Assembly (NCBI GenBank): GCA_948099385.1
Contig: CANUEZ040000191.1
Location: forward strand, 2,976,001-3,040,000
Length of the DNA: 64,000 bases
Source: Fasciola hepatica
Taxonomy: Eukaryota; Platyhelminthes; Trematoda; Plagiorchiida; Fasciolidae
Reading direction: 5' to 3'
In this document: positions 35,162-47,453 of the stretch, in pieces
Layout: every line of letters starts with the position of its first letter
How positions within the stretch are numbered: position 1 is the first letter of the stretch
Made by a program: the position numbers and the translations under genes
Notes under the pieces: generated by a model
Seen by the model: only the letters and a program-made list of their open reading frames with translations
What the model was told of the DNA's origin: nothing
The model's database searches: none

Positions 35162-38100
35162 TTGTGGTTTGTGTGTTCGACTGACATTCGTTCACCCCAA
35201 CCCTTGTTCGTGTCCCCGTGTGGGCTCTGTCCATGTGCAATGCTCATGATTCCCTTAGCGGATCAAACAGCTGTACAGTGCTTCCATCATTTTCAATGGT
35301 CAGTTCAGTGTTCAAGCTGCATGGAGAATCATATTATACAAATCTACTCTGCTACTGCTCTATTGCATTGTATGAGCAATCTGTGTGGGGATTGTTCATA
35401 AGGGAATGCCTTGGTTTTACTTAGGCCCATAAATAGAGAAGTGATAGAACATAGGATTGGATCGGTGTGCGAGAATTTGGTTGTTACCGTTCAAAGCGAA
35501 AGCGAAATCCGAAGCCAATTTGGGGATTGTGCTATATCATGTAGTGTATATGTTGAACAAAGCGTTGAGACCCATATGGGATAGCCTTGTGGTTTGGGTG
35601 TTCGACTGACATTCGTTCACCCCAACCCTTGTTCGTGTCCCCGTGTGGGCTCTGTCCATGTGCAATGCTCATGATTCCCTTAGCGGATCAAACAGCTGTA
35701 CAGTGCTTCCATCATTTTCAATGGTCAGTTCAGTGTTCAAGCTGCATGGAGAATCATATTATACAAATCTACTCTGCTACTGCTCTATTGCATTGTATGA
35801 GCAATCTGTGTGTGGATTGTTCATAAGGGAATGCCTTGATTGTACATAGGCCCATAAATAGAGAAGTGATGGAACATAGGATTGGATCGGTGTGCGAGAA
35901 TTTGGTTGTTACCGTTCAAAGCGAAAGCGAAAGCCGAAGCCAATTCGGGGATTGTGCTATATCATGTAGTGTATATGTTGAACAAAGCGTTGCGACCCAT
36001 ATCGGATAGGCTTGTGGTTTGGGTGTTCGACTGACATTCGTTCACCCCAACCCTTGTTCGTGTCCCCGTGTGGGCTCTGTCCATGTGCAATGCTCATGAT
36101 TCCCTTAGCGGATCAAACAGCTGTACAGTGCTTCCATCATTTTCAATGGTCAGTTCAGTGTTCAAGCTGCATAGAGAATCATATTATACAAATCTACTCT
36201 GCTACTGCTCTATTGCATTGTCTGAGCAATCTGTGTGGATTGTTCATAAGGGAATACCTTGGTTTTACTTAGGCCCATAAATAGAGAAGTGATGGAACAT
36301 AGGATTGGATCGGTGTGCGAGAATTTGGTTCTCACCGTAAAAAGCCAAAGCGAAATCCGAAGCCAGTTTGGGGAGTGCGCTATATCATGTAGTGTATATG
36401 TTGAACAAATCGTTGAGTCCCATATCGGATAGCCTTGTGGTTTGGGTGTTCGACTGACATTCGTTCACCCCAACCCTTGTTCGTGTCCCCGTGTGGGCTC
36501 TGTCCATGTGCAATGCTCATGATTCCCTTAGCGGATCAAACAGCTGTACAGTGCTTCCATCATTTTCAATGGTCAGTTCAGTGTTCAAGCTGCATGGAGA
36601 ATCATATTATACAAATCTACTCTGCTACTGCTCTATTGCATTGTATGAGCAATCTGTGTGGGGATTGTGCATAAGGGAATGCCTTGGTTTTACTCAGGCC
36701 CATAAATATAGAAGTGATGGAACATAGGATTGGGTCGGTGTGCGAGAATTTGGTTGTTACCGTTCAAAGCGAAAGCGAAATCCGAAGCCAATTCGGGGAT
36801 TGTGCTATATCATGTAGTGTATATGTTGAACGAAGCGTTCAGACCCATATCGGATAGCCTTGTGATTTGGGTGTTTGACTGACATTCGTTCACCCCAACC
36901 CTTGTTCGTGTCCCCGTATGGGCTCTGTCCATGTGCAATGCTCATGATTCCCTTAGCGGATCAAACAGCTGTAGAAAGCTCCCATCATTTTCAATGGTCA
37001 GTTCAGTGTTCAAGCTGCATAGAGAATCATATTATACAAATCTACTCTGCTACTGCTCTATTGCATTGTATGAGCAATCTGTGTGGGGATTGTTCATAAG
37101 GGAATGCCTTGGTTTTACTTAGGCCCATAAATAGAGAAGTGATGGAACATAGGATTGGATCGGTGTGCGAGAATTTGGTTCTCACCGTAAACAGCCAAAG
37201 CGAAAGCCGAAGCCAATTTGGGGATTGTGCTATATCATGTATTGTATATGTTGAACAAATCGTTGAGACCCATATCGGATAGCCTTGTGGTTTATGTGTT
37301 CGACTGACATTCGTTCACCCCAACCCTTGTTCGTGTCCCCGTGTGGACTCTGTCCATGTGCAATGCTCATGATTCCCATAGCGGATCAAACAGCTGTACA
37401 GTGCTTCCATCATTTTCAATGGTCAGTTCAGTGTTCAAGCTGCATGGAGAATCATATTATACAAATCTACTCTGCTACTGCTCTATTGCATTGTATGAGC
37501 AATCTGTGTGTGGATTGTTCATAAGGGAATGCCTTGATTGTACATAGGCCCATAAATAGAGAAGTGATGGAACATAGGATTGGATCGGTGTGCGAGAATT
37601 TGGTTGTTACCGTTCAAAGCGAAAGCGAAAGCCGAAGCCAATTTGGGGATTGTGCTATATCATGTAGTGTATATGTTGAACAAAGCGTTCAGACCCATAT
37701 CGGATAGCCTTGTGGTTTGGGTGTTCGACTGACATTCGTTCACCCCAACCCTTGTTCGTGTCCCCGTGTGGGCTCTGTCCATGTGCAATGCTCATGATTC
37801 CCTTAGCGGATCAAACAGCTGTACAGTGCTTCCATCATTTTCAATGGTCAGTTCAGTGTTCAAGCTGCATTGAGAATCATATTATACAAATCTACTCTGC
37901 TACTGCTCTATTGCATTGTCTGAGCAATCTGTGTGGATTGTTCATAAGGGAATACCTTGGTTTTACTTAGGCCCATAAATAGAGAAGTGATGGAACATAG
38001 GATTGGATCGGTGTGCGAGAATTTGGTTCTCACCGTTCAAAGCGAAAGCGAAATCCGAAGCCAGTTTGGGGAGTGCGCTATATCATGTAGTGTATATGTT

Positions 38101-38982
38101 GAACAAATCGTTGAGACCCATATCGGATAGCCTTGTGGTTTGGGCGTTCGACTGACATTCGTTCACCCCAACCCTTGTTCGTGTCCCCGTGTGGGCTCTG
38201 TCCATGTGCAATGCTCATGATTCCCTTAGCGGATCAAACAGCTGTACAGTGCTTCCATCATTTTCAATGGTCACTTCAGTGTTCAAGCTGCATGGAGAAT
38301 CATATTATACAAATCTACTCTGCTACTGCTCTATTGCATTGTATGAGCAATCTGTGTGGGGATTGTTCATAAGGGAATGCCTTGGTTTTACTCAGGCCCA
38401 TAAATAGAGAAGTGATGGAACATAGGATTGGGTCGGTGTGCGAGAATTTGGTTGTTACCGTTCAAAGCGAAAGCGAAATCCGAAGCCAATTTGGGGATTG
38501 TGCTATATCATGTAGTGTATATGTTGAACAAAGCGTTGAGACCCATATCGGATAGCCTTGTGGTTTTGGTGTCCGACTGACATTCGTTCACCCCAACCCT
38601 TGTTCGTGTCCCCGTGTGGGCTCTGTCCATGTGCAATGCTCATGATTCCCTTAGCGGATCAAACAGCTGTACAGTGCTTCCATAATTTTCAATGGTAAGT
38701 TAAGTGTTCAAGCTGCATGGAGAATCATATTATACAAATCTACTCTGCTACTGCTCTATTGCATTGTATGAGCAATCTGTGTGGGGATTGTGCATAAGAG
38801 AATGCCTTGGTTTTACTTAGGCCCATAAATAGAGAAGTGATGGAACATAGGATTGGATCGGTGTGCGAGAATATGGATCTCACCGTAAAAAGCCAAAGCG
38901 AAAGCCGAAGCCAATTTGGGGAGTGTGCTTTATCATGTATTGTATATGTTGAACAAAGCGTTGAGACCCATATCGGATAGCC
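35162..38982 (+). repeat. Tetramer HOR, diverged duplication at 1,698 bp
   Basis: Monomer starts: 35162, 35587, 36012, 36435, 36860, 37285, 37710, 38133, 38558. 35587/36012/36435 correspond to 37285/37710/38133. Shared variants are TGTGTGTGGATTG with CCTTGATTGTACATAGG (near 35834 and 37532), and GTCTGAGC with GAATACCTTGG. Copies differ at several sites: GTTTATGTGTTCG, GTGTGGACTC and CCCATAGCGG occur only in 37285. 36860 is the last monomer with CCGTATGGG and GTGTTTGACTG; to the right these left-domain variants disappear. 35162 is the last GTTTGTGTGTTCG monomer of the adjacent trimer region, eight monomers (3,398 bp) from 31764. Confidence 0.72.
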
Positions 38983-41900
38983 TTGTGGTTTGGGTGTTCG
39001 ACTGACATTCGTTCACCCCAACCCTTGTTCGTGTCCCCGTGTGGGCTCTCTCCATGTGCAATGTTCATGATTCCCTTAGCGGATCAAACAGCTGTACAGT
39101 GCTTCCATAATTTTCAATGGTCAGTTCAGTGTTCAAGCTGCATGGAGAATCATATTATACAAATCTACTCTGCTACTGCTCTATTGCATTGTATGAGCAA
39201 TCTGTGTGGAGATTGTTCATAAGGGAATGCCTTGGTTTTACTTAGGCCCATGAATAGAGAAGTGATGGAACATAGGATTGCATCGGTGTGCGAGAATTTG
39301 GTTGTTTCCGTTCAAATCGAAAGCGAAAGCCGAATCCAATTTGGGGATTGTGCTATATCATGTATTGTATATGTTGAACAAAGCGTTCAGACAGATAACA
39401 AGAGCATTTTGATTTGGGTATTCGAAGGACATTCGTTCACCCCAACCCTTGTTCGTGTCCCCGTGTGGGCTCTGTCCATTCGCAATGCTCATGATTCCCT
39501 TAGTGGATCAAACAGCTGCACAATGCTTGCATAATTTTCAACGGGCATTTCAATGTTCAAGCTGCATGGAGAATCATATTATACAAATCTACTCTGCTAC
39601 TGCTCTATTGCATTGTATGAGCAATCTGTGTGGATTGTTCATAAGGGAATGCCTTGATTGTACATAGGCCCATAAATAGAGAAGTGATGGAACATAGGAT
39701 TGGATTGGTGTGCGGGAATTCAGTTGTTACCGTTAAACCAATTTCAAACCCGAAGCCTGTTTGGGGAGTGTGCTATATCATGTATCGTATATGTTGAACA
39801 AAGCGTTGAGACCCATATCGGATAGCATTGTGTTTCGGGTGTTCTATTGACAATCGTTCACCCCAACCCTTGTTCGTGTCCCCGTGTGGGCTCTGTCCAT
39901 GTGCAATGCTCATGATTCCCTTAGCGGATCAAACAGCTGTACAGTGCTTCCATCATTTTCAATGGTCATCTCAGTGTTCAAGCTGCATGGAGAATCATAT
40001 TATACAAATCTACTCCACTACTGCTCAATTGCATTGTATGAGCATTCTGTGTGGATTGTTCATAAGGGAATGCCTTGGTTTTACATAAGCCTATAAATAG
40101 AGAATTTATCGAACATAGGATTGGATCGGTGTGCGAGAATTTGGTTGTTACCGTTCAAAGCGAAAGCGAAAGCCGAAGCCAATTTGGGGATTGTGCTATA
40201 TCATGTAGTGTATATGTTGAACAATGCGTTGAGACCCATATCGGATAGCCTTGTGATTTGGGTGTTCGACTGACATTCGTTCACCCCAACCCTTGTTCGT
40301 GTCCCCGTGTGGGCTCTGTCCATGTGCAATGCTCATGATTCCCTTAGCGGATCAAACAGCTGTACAGTGCTTCCATCATTTTCAATGGTCAGTTCAGTGT
40401 TCAAGCTGCATGGAGAATCATATTATACAAATCTACTCTGCTACTGCTCTATTGCATTGTATGAGCAATCTGTGTGGATTGTTCATAAGGGAATGCCTCG
40501 GTTTTACTTAGGCCCATAAATAGAGAAGTGATGGAACATAGGATTGGATCGGTGTGCGAGAATTTGGTTGTTACCGTTCAAAGCGAAAGCGAAAGCCGAA
40601 GCCAATTTGGGGATTGTGCTATATCATGTATCGTATATGTTGAACAAAGCGTTGAGACCCATATCGGATAGCCTTGTGGTTTGGGTGTTCGACTGACATT
40701 CGTTCACCCCAACCCTTGTTCGTGTCCCCGTGTGGGCTCTGTCCATGTGCAATGCTCATGATTCCCTTAACGGATCAAACAGCTGTACAGTGCTTCCATC
40801 ATTTTCAATGGTCAGTTCAGTGTTCAAGCTGCATGGAGAATCATATTATACAAATCTACTCCACTACTGCTCAATTGCATTGTATGAGCATTCTGTGTGG
40901 ATTGTTCATAAGGGAATGCCTTGGTTTTACTCAGGCCCATAAATAGAGAATTTATCGAACATAGGATTGGATCGGTGTGCGAGAATTTGGTTGTTACCGT
41001 TCAAAGCGAAAGCGAAAGCCGAATCTTATTTGGGGATTGTGCTATATCATGTATTGTATATGTTGAACAAAGCGTTGAGACCCATATCGGATAGCCTTGT
41101 GGTTTGGGTGTTCGACTGACAATCGTTCACCCCAACCCTTGTTCGTGTCCCCGTGTGGGCTCTGTCCATGTGCAATGCTCATGATTCCCTTAGCGGATCA
41201 AACAGCTGTACAGTGCTTCCATCATTTTCGATGGTCTGTTTAGTGTTCAAGCTGCATGGAGAATCATATTATACAAATCTACTCTGCTACTGCTCTATTG
41301 CATTGTATGAGCAATCTGTGTGGAGATTGTTCATAAGGGAATGCCTTGGTTTTACTTAGGCCCATGAATAGAGAAGTGATGGAACATAGGATTGCATCGG
41401 TGTGCGAGAATTTGGTTGTTTCCGTTCAAATCGAAAGCGAAAGCCGAATCCAATTTGGGGATTGTGCTATATCATGTATTGTATATGTTGAACAAAGCGT
41501 TCAGACAGATAACAAGAGCATTTTGATTTGGGTATTCGAAGGACATTCGTTCACCCCAACCCTTGTTCGTGTCCCCGTGTGGGCTCTGTCCATTCGCAAT
41601 GCTCATGATTCCCTTAGTGGATCAAACAGCTGCACAATGCTTGCATAATTTTCAACGGGCATTTCAATGTTCAAGCTGCATGGAGAATCATATTATACAA
41701 ATCTACTCTGCTACTGCTCTATTGCATTGTATGAGCAATCTGTGTGGATTGTTCATAAGGGAATGCCTTGATTGTACATAGGCCCATAAATAGAGAAGTG
41801 ATGGAACATAGGATTGGATTGGTGTGCGGGAATTCAGTTGTTACCGTTCAAACCAATTTCAAACCCGAAGCCTGTTTGGGGAGTGTGCTATATCATGTAT

Positions 41901-43211
41901 CGTATATGTTGAACAAAGCGTTGAGACCCATATCGGATAGCATTGTGTTTCGGGTGTTCTATTGACAATCGTTCACCCCAACCCTTGTTCGTGTCCCCGT
42001 GTGGGCTCTGTCCATGTGCAATGCTCATGATTCCCTTAGCGGATCAAACAGCTGTACAGTGCTTCCATCATTTTCAATGGTCATCTCAGTGTTCAAGCTG
42101 CATGGAGAATCATATTATACAAATCTACTCCACTACTGCTCAATTGCATTGTATGAGCATTCTGTGTGGATTGTTCATAAGGGAATGCCTTGGTTTTACA
42201 TAAGCCTATAAATAGAGAATTTATCGAACGTAGGATTGGATCGGTGTGCGAGAATTTGGTTGTTACCGTTCAAAGCGAAAGCGAAAGCCGAAGCCAATTT
42301 GGGGATTGTGCTATATCATGTAGTGTATATGTTGAACAATGCGTTGAGACCCATATCGGATAGCCTTGTGATTTGGGTGTTCGACTGACATTCGTTCACC
42401 CCAACCCTTGTTCGTGTCCCCGTGTGGGCTCTGTCCATGTGCAATGCTCATGATTCCCTTAGCGGATCAAACAGCTGTACAGTGCTTCCATCATTTTCAA
42501 TGGTCAGTTCAGTGTTCAAGCTGCATGGAGAATCATATTATACAAATCTACTCTGCTACTGCTCTATTGCATTGTATGAGCAATCTGTGTGGATTGTTCA
42601 TAAGGGAATGCCTCGGTTTTACTTAGGCCCATAAATAGAGAAGTGATGGAACATAGGATTGGATCGGTGTGCGAGAATTTGGTTGTTACCGTTCAAAGCG
42701 AAAGCGAAAGCCGAAGCCAATTTGGGGATTGTGCTATATCATGTATCGTATATGTTGAACAAAGCGTTGAGACCCATATCGGATAGCCTTGTGGTTTGGG
42801 TGTTCGACTGACATTCGTTCACCCCAACCCTTGTTCGTGTCCCCGTGTGGGCTCTGTCCATGTGCAATGCTCATGATTCCCTTAACGGATCAAACAGCTG
42901 TACAGTGCTTCCATCATTTTCAATGGTCAGTTCAGTGTTCAAGCTGCATGGAGAATCATATTATACAAATCTACTCTGCTACTGCTCAATTGCATTGTAT
43001 GAGCAATCTGTGTGCATTGTTCATAAGGGAATGCCTTGGTTTTACTCAGGCCCATAAATGGAGAAGTGATGGAACATAGGATTGGATCGGTGTGCGAGAA
43101 TTTGGTTGTTACCGTTCAAAGCGAAAGCGAAAGCCGAAGCCAATTTGAGGAGTGTGCTTTATCATGTATTGTATATGTTGAACAAAGCGTTGAGACCCAT
43201 ATCGGATAGCC
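38983..43211 (+). repeat. Pentamer HOR, 2,114/2,115-bp tandem duplication containing the most diverged monomers
   Basis: Monomer starts: 38983, 39407, 39828, 40251, 40674, 41097, 41521, 41943, 42366, 42789. The segment 39128–40860 repeats at 41242–42974. I notice one 1-bp indel (CCGTTAAACC near 39731 versus CCGTTCAAACC) and one substitution (40115 A versus 42230 G). The unit includes two unusual junctions. The first is CAGATAACAAGAGCATTTTG (39392–39411 and 41506–41525), which replaces the usual CCATATCGGATAGCC tract. The second is GGAATTCAGTTG followed by AACCAATTTCAAACCC in place of the GAAAGC microrepeat (about 39716–39751 and 41830–41866). These give monomers of 421 and 422 bp, the shortest in the array. 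TATAAATAG appears at 40092 and 42207. The first GTGTTCTATTGACAATCG monomers (39828 and 41943) are here. Confidence 0.88.
39384..39420 (+). repeat. Divergent monomer junction (first copy of the CAGATAACAAGAG variant)
   Basis: The canonical junction GTTGAGACCCATATCGG…TTGTGATTTGGG reads here GTTCAGA then CAGATAACAAGAGCATTTTG then ATTTGGGTATTCG. About ten bases differ within roughly 20, and the tract is 1 bp shorter. No other monomer in the window has it except its duplicate at about 41498–41534. Such a compact block of change in an otherwise homogeneous array suggests conversion from a diverged satellite variant elsewhere, rather than accumulation of single mutations. Sequencing error is unlikely because the same string occurs in both copies of the pentamer, unless the duplication is itself an assembly artefact. 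Confidence 0.75.
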
Positions 43212-46200
43212 TTGTGGTTTGGGTGTTCGACTGACATTCGTTCACCCCAACCCTTGTTCGTGTCCCCGTGTGGGCTCTGTCCATGTGCAATGTTCATGAT
43301 TCCCTTAGCGGATCAAACAGCTGTACAGTGCTTCCATAATTTTCAATGGTCAGTTCAGTGTTCAAGCTGCATGGAGAATCATATTATACAAATCTACTCT
43401 GCTACTGCTCTATTGCATTGTATGAGCAATCTGTGTGTGGATTGTTCATAAGGGAATGCTTTGGTTTTACTTAGGCCCATAAATAGAGAAGTGATGGAAC
43501 ATAGGATTGGATCGGTGTGCGACAATTTGGTTGTTACCGTTCAAAGCGAAAGCGAAAGCCGAACCCAATTTGGGGAGTGTGCTTGATCATGTAGTGTATA
43601 TGTTGAACGAAGCGTTGAGACCCATATCGGATAGCCTTGTGGTTTGGGTGTTCGACTGACATTCGTTCACCCCAACCCTTGTTCGTGTCCCCGTGTGGGC
43701 TCTGTCCATGTGCAATGCTCATGATTCCCTTAGCGGATCAAACAGCAGTACAGTGCTTCCATCATTTTCAATGGTCAGTTCGGTGTTCAAGCTGCATGGA
43801 GAATCATATTATACAAATCTACTCTGCTACTGCTCTATTGCATTGTATGAGCAATCTGTGTGGATTGTTCATAAGGGAATGCCTTGGTTTTACTTAGGCC
43901 CATAAATAGAGAAGTGATGGAACATAGGATTGGATCGGTGTGCGAGAATTTGGTTGTTACCGTTCAAAGCGAAAGCGAAATCCGAAGCCAATTTGGGGAT
44001 TGTGCTATATCATGTAGTGTATATGTTGAACAAAGCGTTGAGAACCATATCGGATAGCCTTGTGGTTTGGGTGTTCGACTGACATTCGTTCACCCCAACC
44101 CTTGTTCGTGTCCCCGTGTGGGCTCTGTCCATGTGCAATGCTCATGATTCCCTTAGCGGATCAAACAGCTGTACAGTGCTTCCATAATTTTCAATGGTCA
44201 GTTCAGTGTTCAAGCTGCATGGAGAATCATATTATACAAATCTACTCTGCTACTGCTCTATTGCATTGTATGAGCAATCTGTGTGGATTGTTCATAAGGG
44301 AATGCCTTGGTTTTACTTAGGCCCATAAATAGAGAAGTGATGGAACATAGGATTGGATCGGTGTGCGAGAATTTGGTTGTTACCGTTCAAAGCGAAAGCG
44401 AAAGCCGAAGCCAATTTGGGGATTGTGCTTTATCATGTAGTGTATATGTTGAACAAATCGTTGAGACCCATATCGGATAGCCTTGTGGTTTGGGTGTTCG
44501 ACTGACATTCGTTCACCCCAACCCTTGTTCGTGTCCCCGTGTGGGCTCTGTCCATGTGCAATGCTCATGATTCCCTTAGCGGATCAAACAGCTGTACAGT
44601 GCTTCCATCATTTTCAATGGTCAGTTCAGTGTTCAAGCTGCATGGAGAATCATATTATACAAATCTACTCTGCTACTGCTCAATTGCATTGTATGAACAA
44701 TCTGTGTGGGGATTGTTCATAAGGGAATGCCTTGGTTTTACATAGGCACATAAATAGAGAAGTGATGGAACATAGGATTGGATCGGTGTGCGAGAATTTG
44801 GTTGTTACCGTTCAAAGCGAAAGCGAAAGCCGAAGCCAATATGGAGATTGTGCTATATCATGTATTGTATATGTTGAACGAAGCGTTCAGACCCATATCG
44901 GATAGCCTTGTGGTTTGTGTGTTCGACTGACATTCGTTCACCCCAACCCTTGTTCGTGTCCCTGTGTGGACTCGGTCCATTTGCAATGCTCATGATTCCC
45001 TTAGCGGATCAAACAGCAGTACAGTGCTTCCATAATTTTCAATGGTCAGTTCAGTGTTCAAGCTGCATGGAGAATCATATTATACAAATCTACTCTGCTA
45101 CTGCTCCATTGCATTGTATGAGCAATCTGTGTGGATTGTTCATAAGGGAATGCCTTGGTTTTACTTAGGCCCATAAATAGAGAAGTGATGGAACATAGGA
45201 TTGGATCGGTGTGCGAGAATTTGATTGTTACCGTTCAAAGCGAAAGCGAAAGCCGCAGCCAATTTGGGGATTGTGCCATATCATGTAGTGTATATGTTGA
45301 ACAAAGCGTTGAGACCCATATCGGATAGCCTTGTGGTTTGGGTGTTCGACTGACATTCGTTCACCCCAACCCTTGTTCGTGTCCCCGTGTGGGCTCTGTC
45401 CATGTGCAATGCTCATGATTCCCTTAGCGGATCAAACAGCTGTACAGTGCTTCCATCATTTTCAATGGTCAGTTCAGTGTTCAAGCTGCATGGAGAATCA
45501 TATTATACAAATCTACTCTGCTACTGCTCTATTGCATTGTATGAGTAATCTGTGTGGATTGTTCATAAGGGAATGCCTTGGTTTTACTTAGGCTCATAAA
45601 TAGAGAATTGATCGAACATAGGATTGGATCGGTGTGCGAGAATTTGAATGTTACCGTTCAAAGCGAAAGCAAAAGCCGAAGACAATTTGAGGATTGTGCT
45701 ATATCATGTATTGTATATGTTGAACGAAGCGTTGAGACCCATATCGGATAGCCTTGTGGTTTGGGTGTTCGACTGACATTCGTTCACCCCAACCCTTGTT
45801 CGTGTCCCCGTGTGGGCTCTGTCCATGTGCAATGCTCATGATTCCCTTAGCGGATCAAACAGCTGTACAGTGCTTCCATAATTTTCAATGGTCAGTTCAG
45901 TGTTCAAGCTGCATGGAGAATCATATTATACAAATCTACTCTGCTACTGCTCTATTGCATTGTATGAGTAATCTGTGTGGGGATTGTGCATAAGAGAATG
46001 CCTTGGTTTTACTCAGGCCCATAAATAGAGAAGTGATGGAACATAGGATTGGATCGGTGTGCGAGAATTTGATTGTTACCGTTCAAAGCGAAAGCGAAAG
46101 CCGAAGCCAATTTGGGGATTGTGCTATATCATGTATTGTATATGTTGAACAAAGCGTTGAGACCCATATCAGATAGCCTTGTGGTTTGGGTGTTCGACTG

Positions 46201-47453
46201 ACATTCGTTCACCCCAACCCTTGTTCGTGTCCCCGTGTGGGCTCTATCCATGTGCAATGCTCATGATTCCCTTAGCGGATCAAACAGCTGTACAGTGCTT
46301 CCATCATTTTCAATGGTCAGTTCAGTGTTCAAGCTGCATGGGGAATCATATTATCCAAATCTACTCTTCTACTGCTCTATTGCATTGTATGAGCAATCTG
46401 TGTGGGGATTGTTCATAAGGGAATACCTTGGTTTTACTTAGGCCCATAAATAGATAATTGGTGGAACATAGGATTGGATCGGTGTGCGAGAATTTGGTTG
46501 TTACCGTTCAAAGCGAAAGCGAAAGCCGAAGCCTATATTGGGATTGTGCTATATCATGTATTGTATATGTTGAACAAAGCGTTGAGACCCATATCGGATA
46601 GCCTTGTGGTTTGGGTGTTCGACTGACATTCGTTCACCCCAACCCTTGTTCGTGTCCCCGTGTGGGCTCTGTCCATGTGCAATGCTCATGATTCCCTTAG
46701 CGGATCAAACAGCTGTACAGTGCTCCCATCATTTTCAATGGTCAGTTCAGTGTTCAAGCTGCATGGAGAATCATATTATACAAATCTACTCTGCTACTGC
46801 TCTATTGCATTGTATGACGAATCTGTGTGTGGATTGTGCATAAGAGAATGCCTTGGTTTTACTCAGGCCCATAAATAGAGAAGTGATGGAACATAGGATT
46901 GGATCGGTGTGCGAGAATTTGGTTGTTACCGTTCAAAGCGAAAGCGAAAGCCGAATCCAATTTGGGGATTGTGCTATATCATGTATTGTATATGTTGAAC
47001 AAAGCGTTGAGAACCATATCGGATAGCCTTGTGGTTTGGGTGTTCGACTGACATTCGTTCACCCCAACCCTTGTTCGTGTCCCCGTGTGGGCTCTGTCCA
47101 TGTGCAATGCTCATGATTCCCTTAGCGGATCAAACAGCTGTACAGTGCTTCCATAATTTTCAATGGTCAGTTCAGTGTTCAAGCTGCATGGAGAATCATA
47201 TTATACAAATCTACTCTGCTACTGCTCTATTGCATTGTATGAGCAATCTGTGTGGGGATTGTTCATAAGGGAATGCCTTGGTTTTACTTAGGCCCATAAA
47301 TAGAGAAGTGATGGAACATAGGATTGGATCGGTGTGCGAGAATTTGGTTGTTACCGTTCAAAGCGAAAGCGAAAGCCGAATCCAATTTGGGGATTGTGCT
47401 ATATCATGTATTGTATATGTGGAACAACTCGTTCAGAGCCATATCGCATAGCC
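43212..47453 (+). repeat. Ten mixed monomers without a clear HOR
   Basis: Monomer starts: 43212, 43637, 44060, 44483, 44908, 45331, 45754, 46179, 46604, 47029. This is a mixture of left-type and right-type variants. 44483 has CATTGTATGAACAATC, CAATTG and a CTTTATCATG tail, the combination otherwise seen at 13524 and 16494 about 28–31 kb away. 44908 introduces GGACTCGGTCCATTTGC, later common to the right, together with AACAGCAGTACAG, shared with 32614, 33887 and 43637. GAGAACCATATCGG occurs before 44060 and 47029. Other private changes are CATGGGGAATC and TTATCCAAATC in 46179, TAGATAATTGGTGG after it, and GTATGACGAATC in 46604. Confidence 0.7.
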
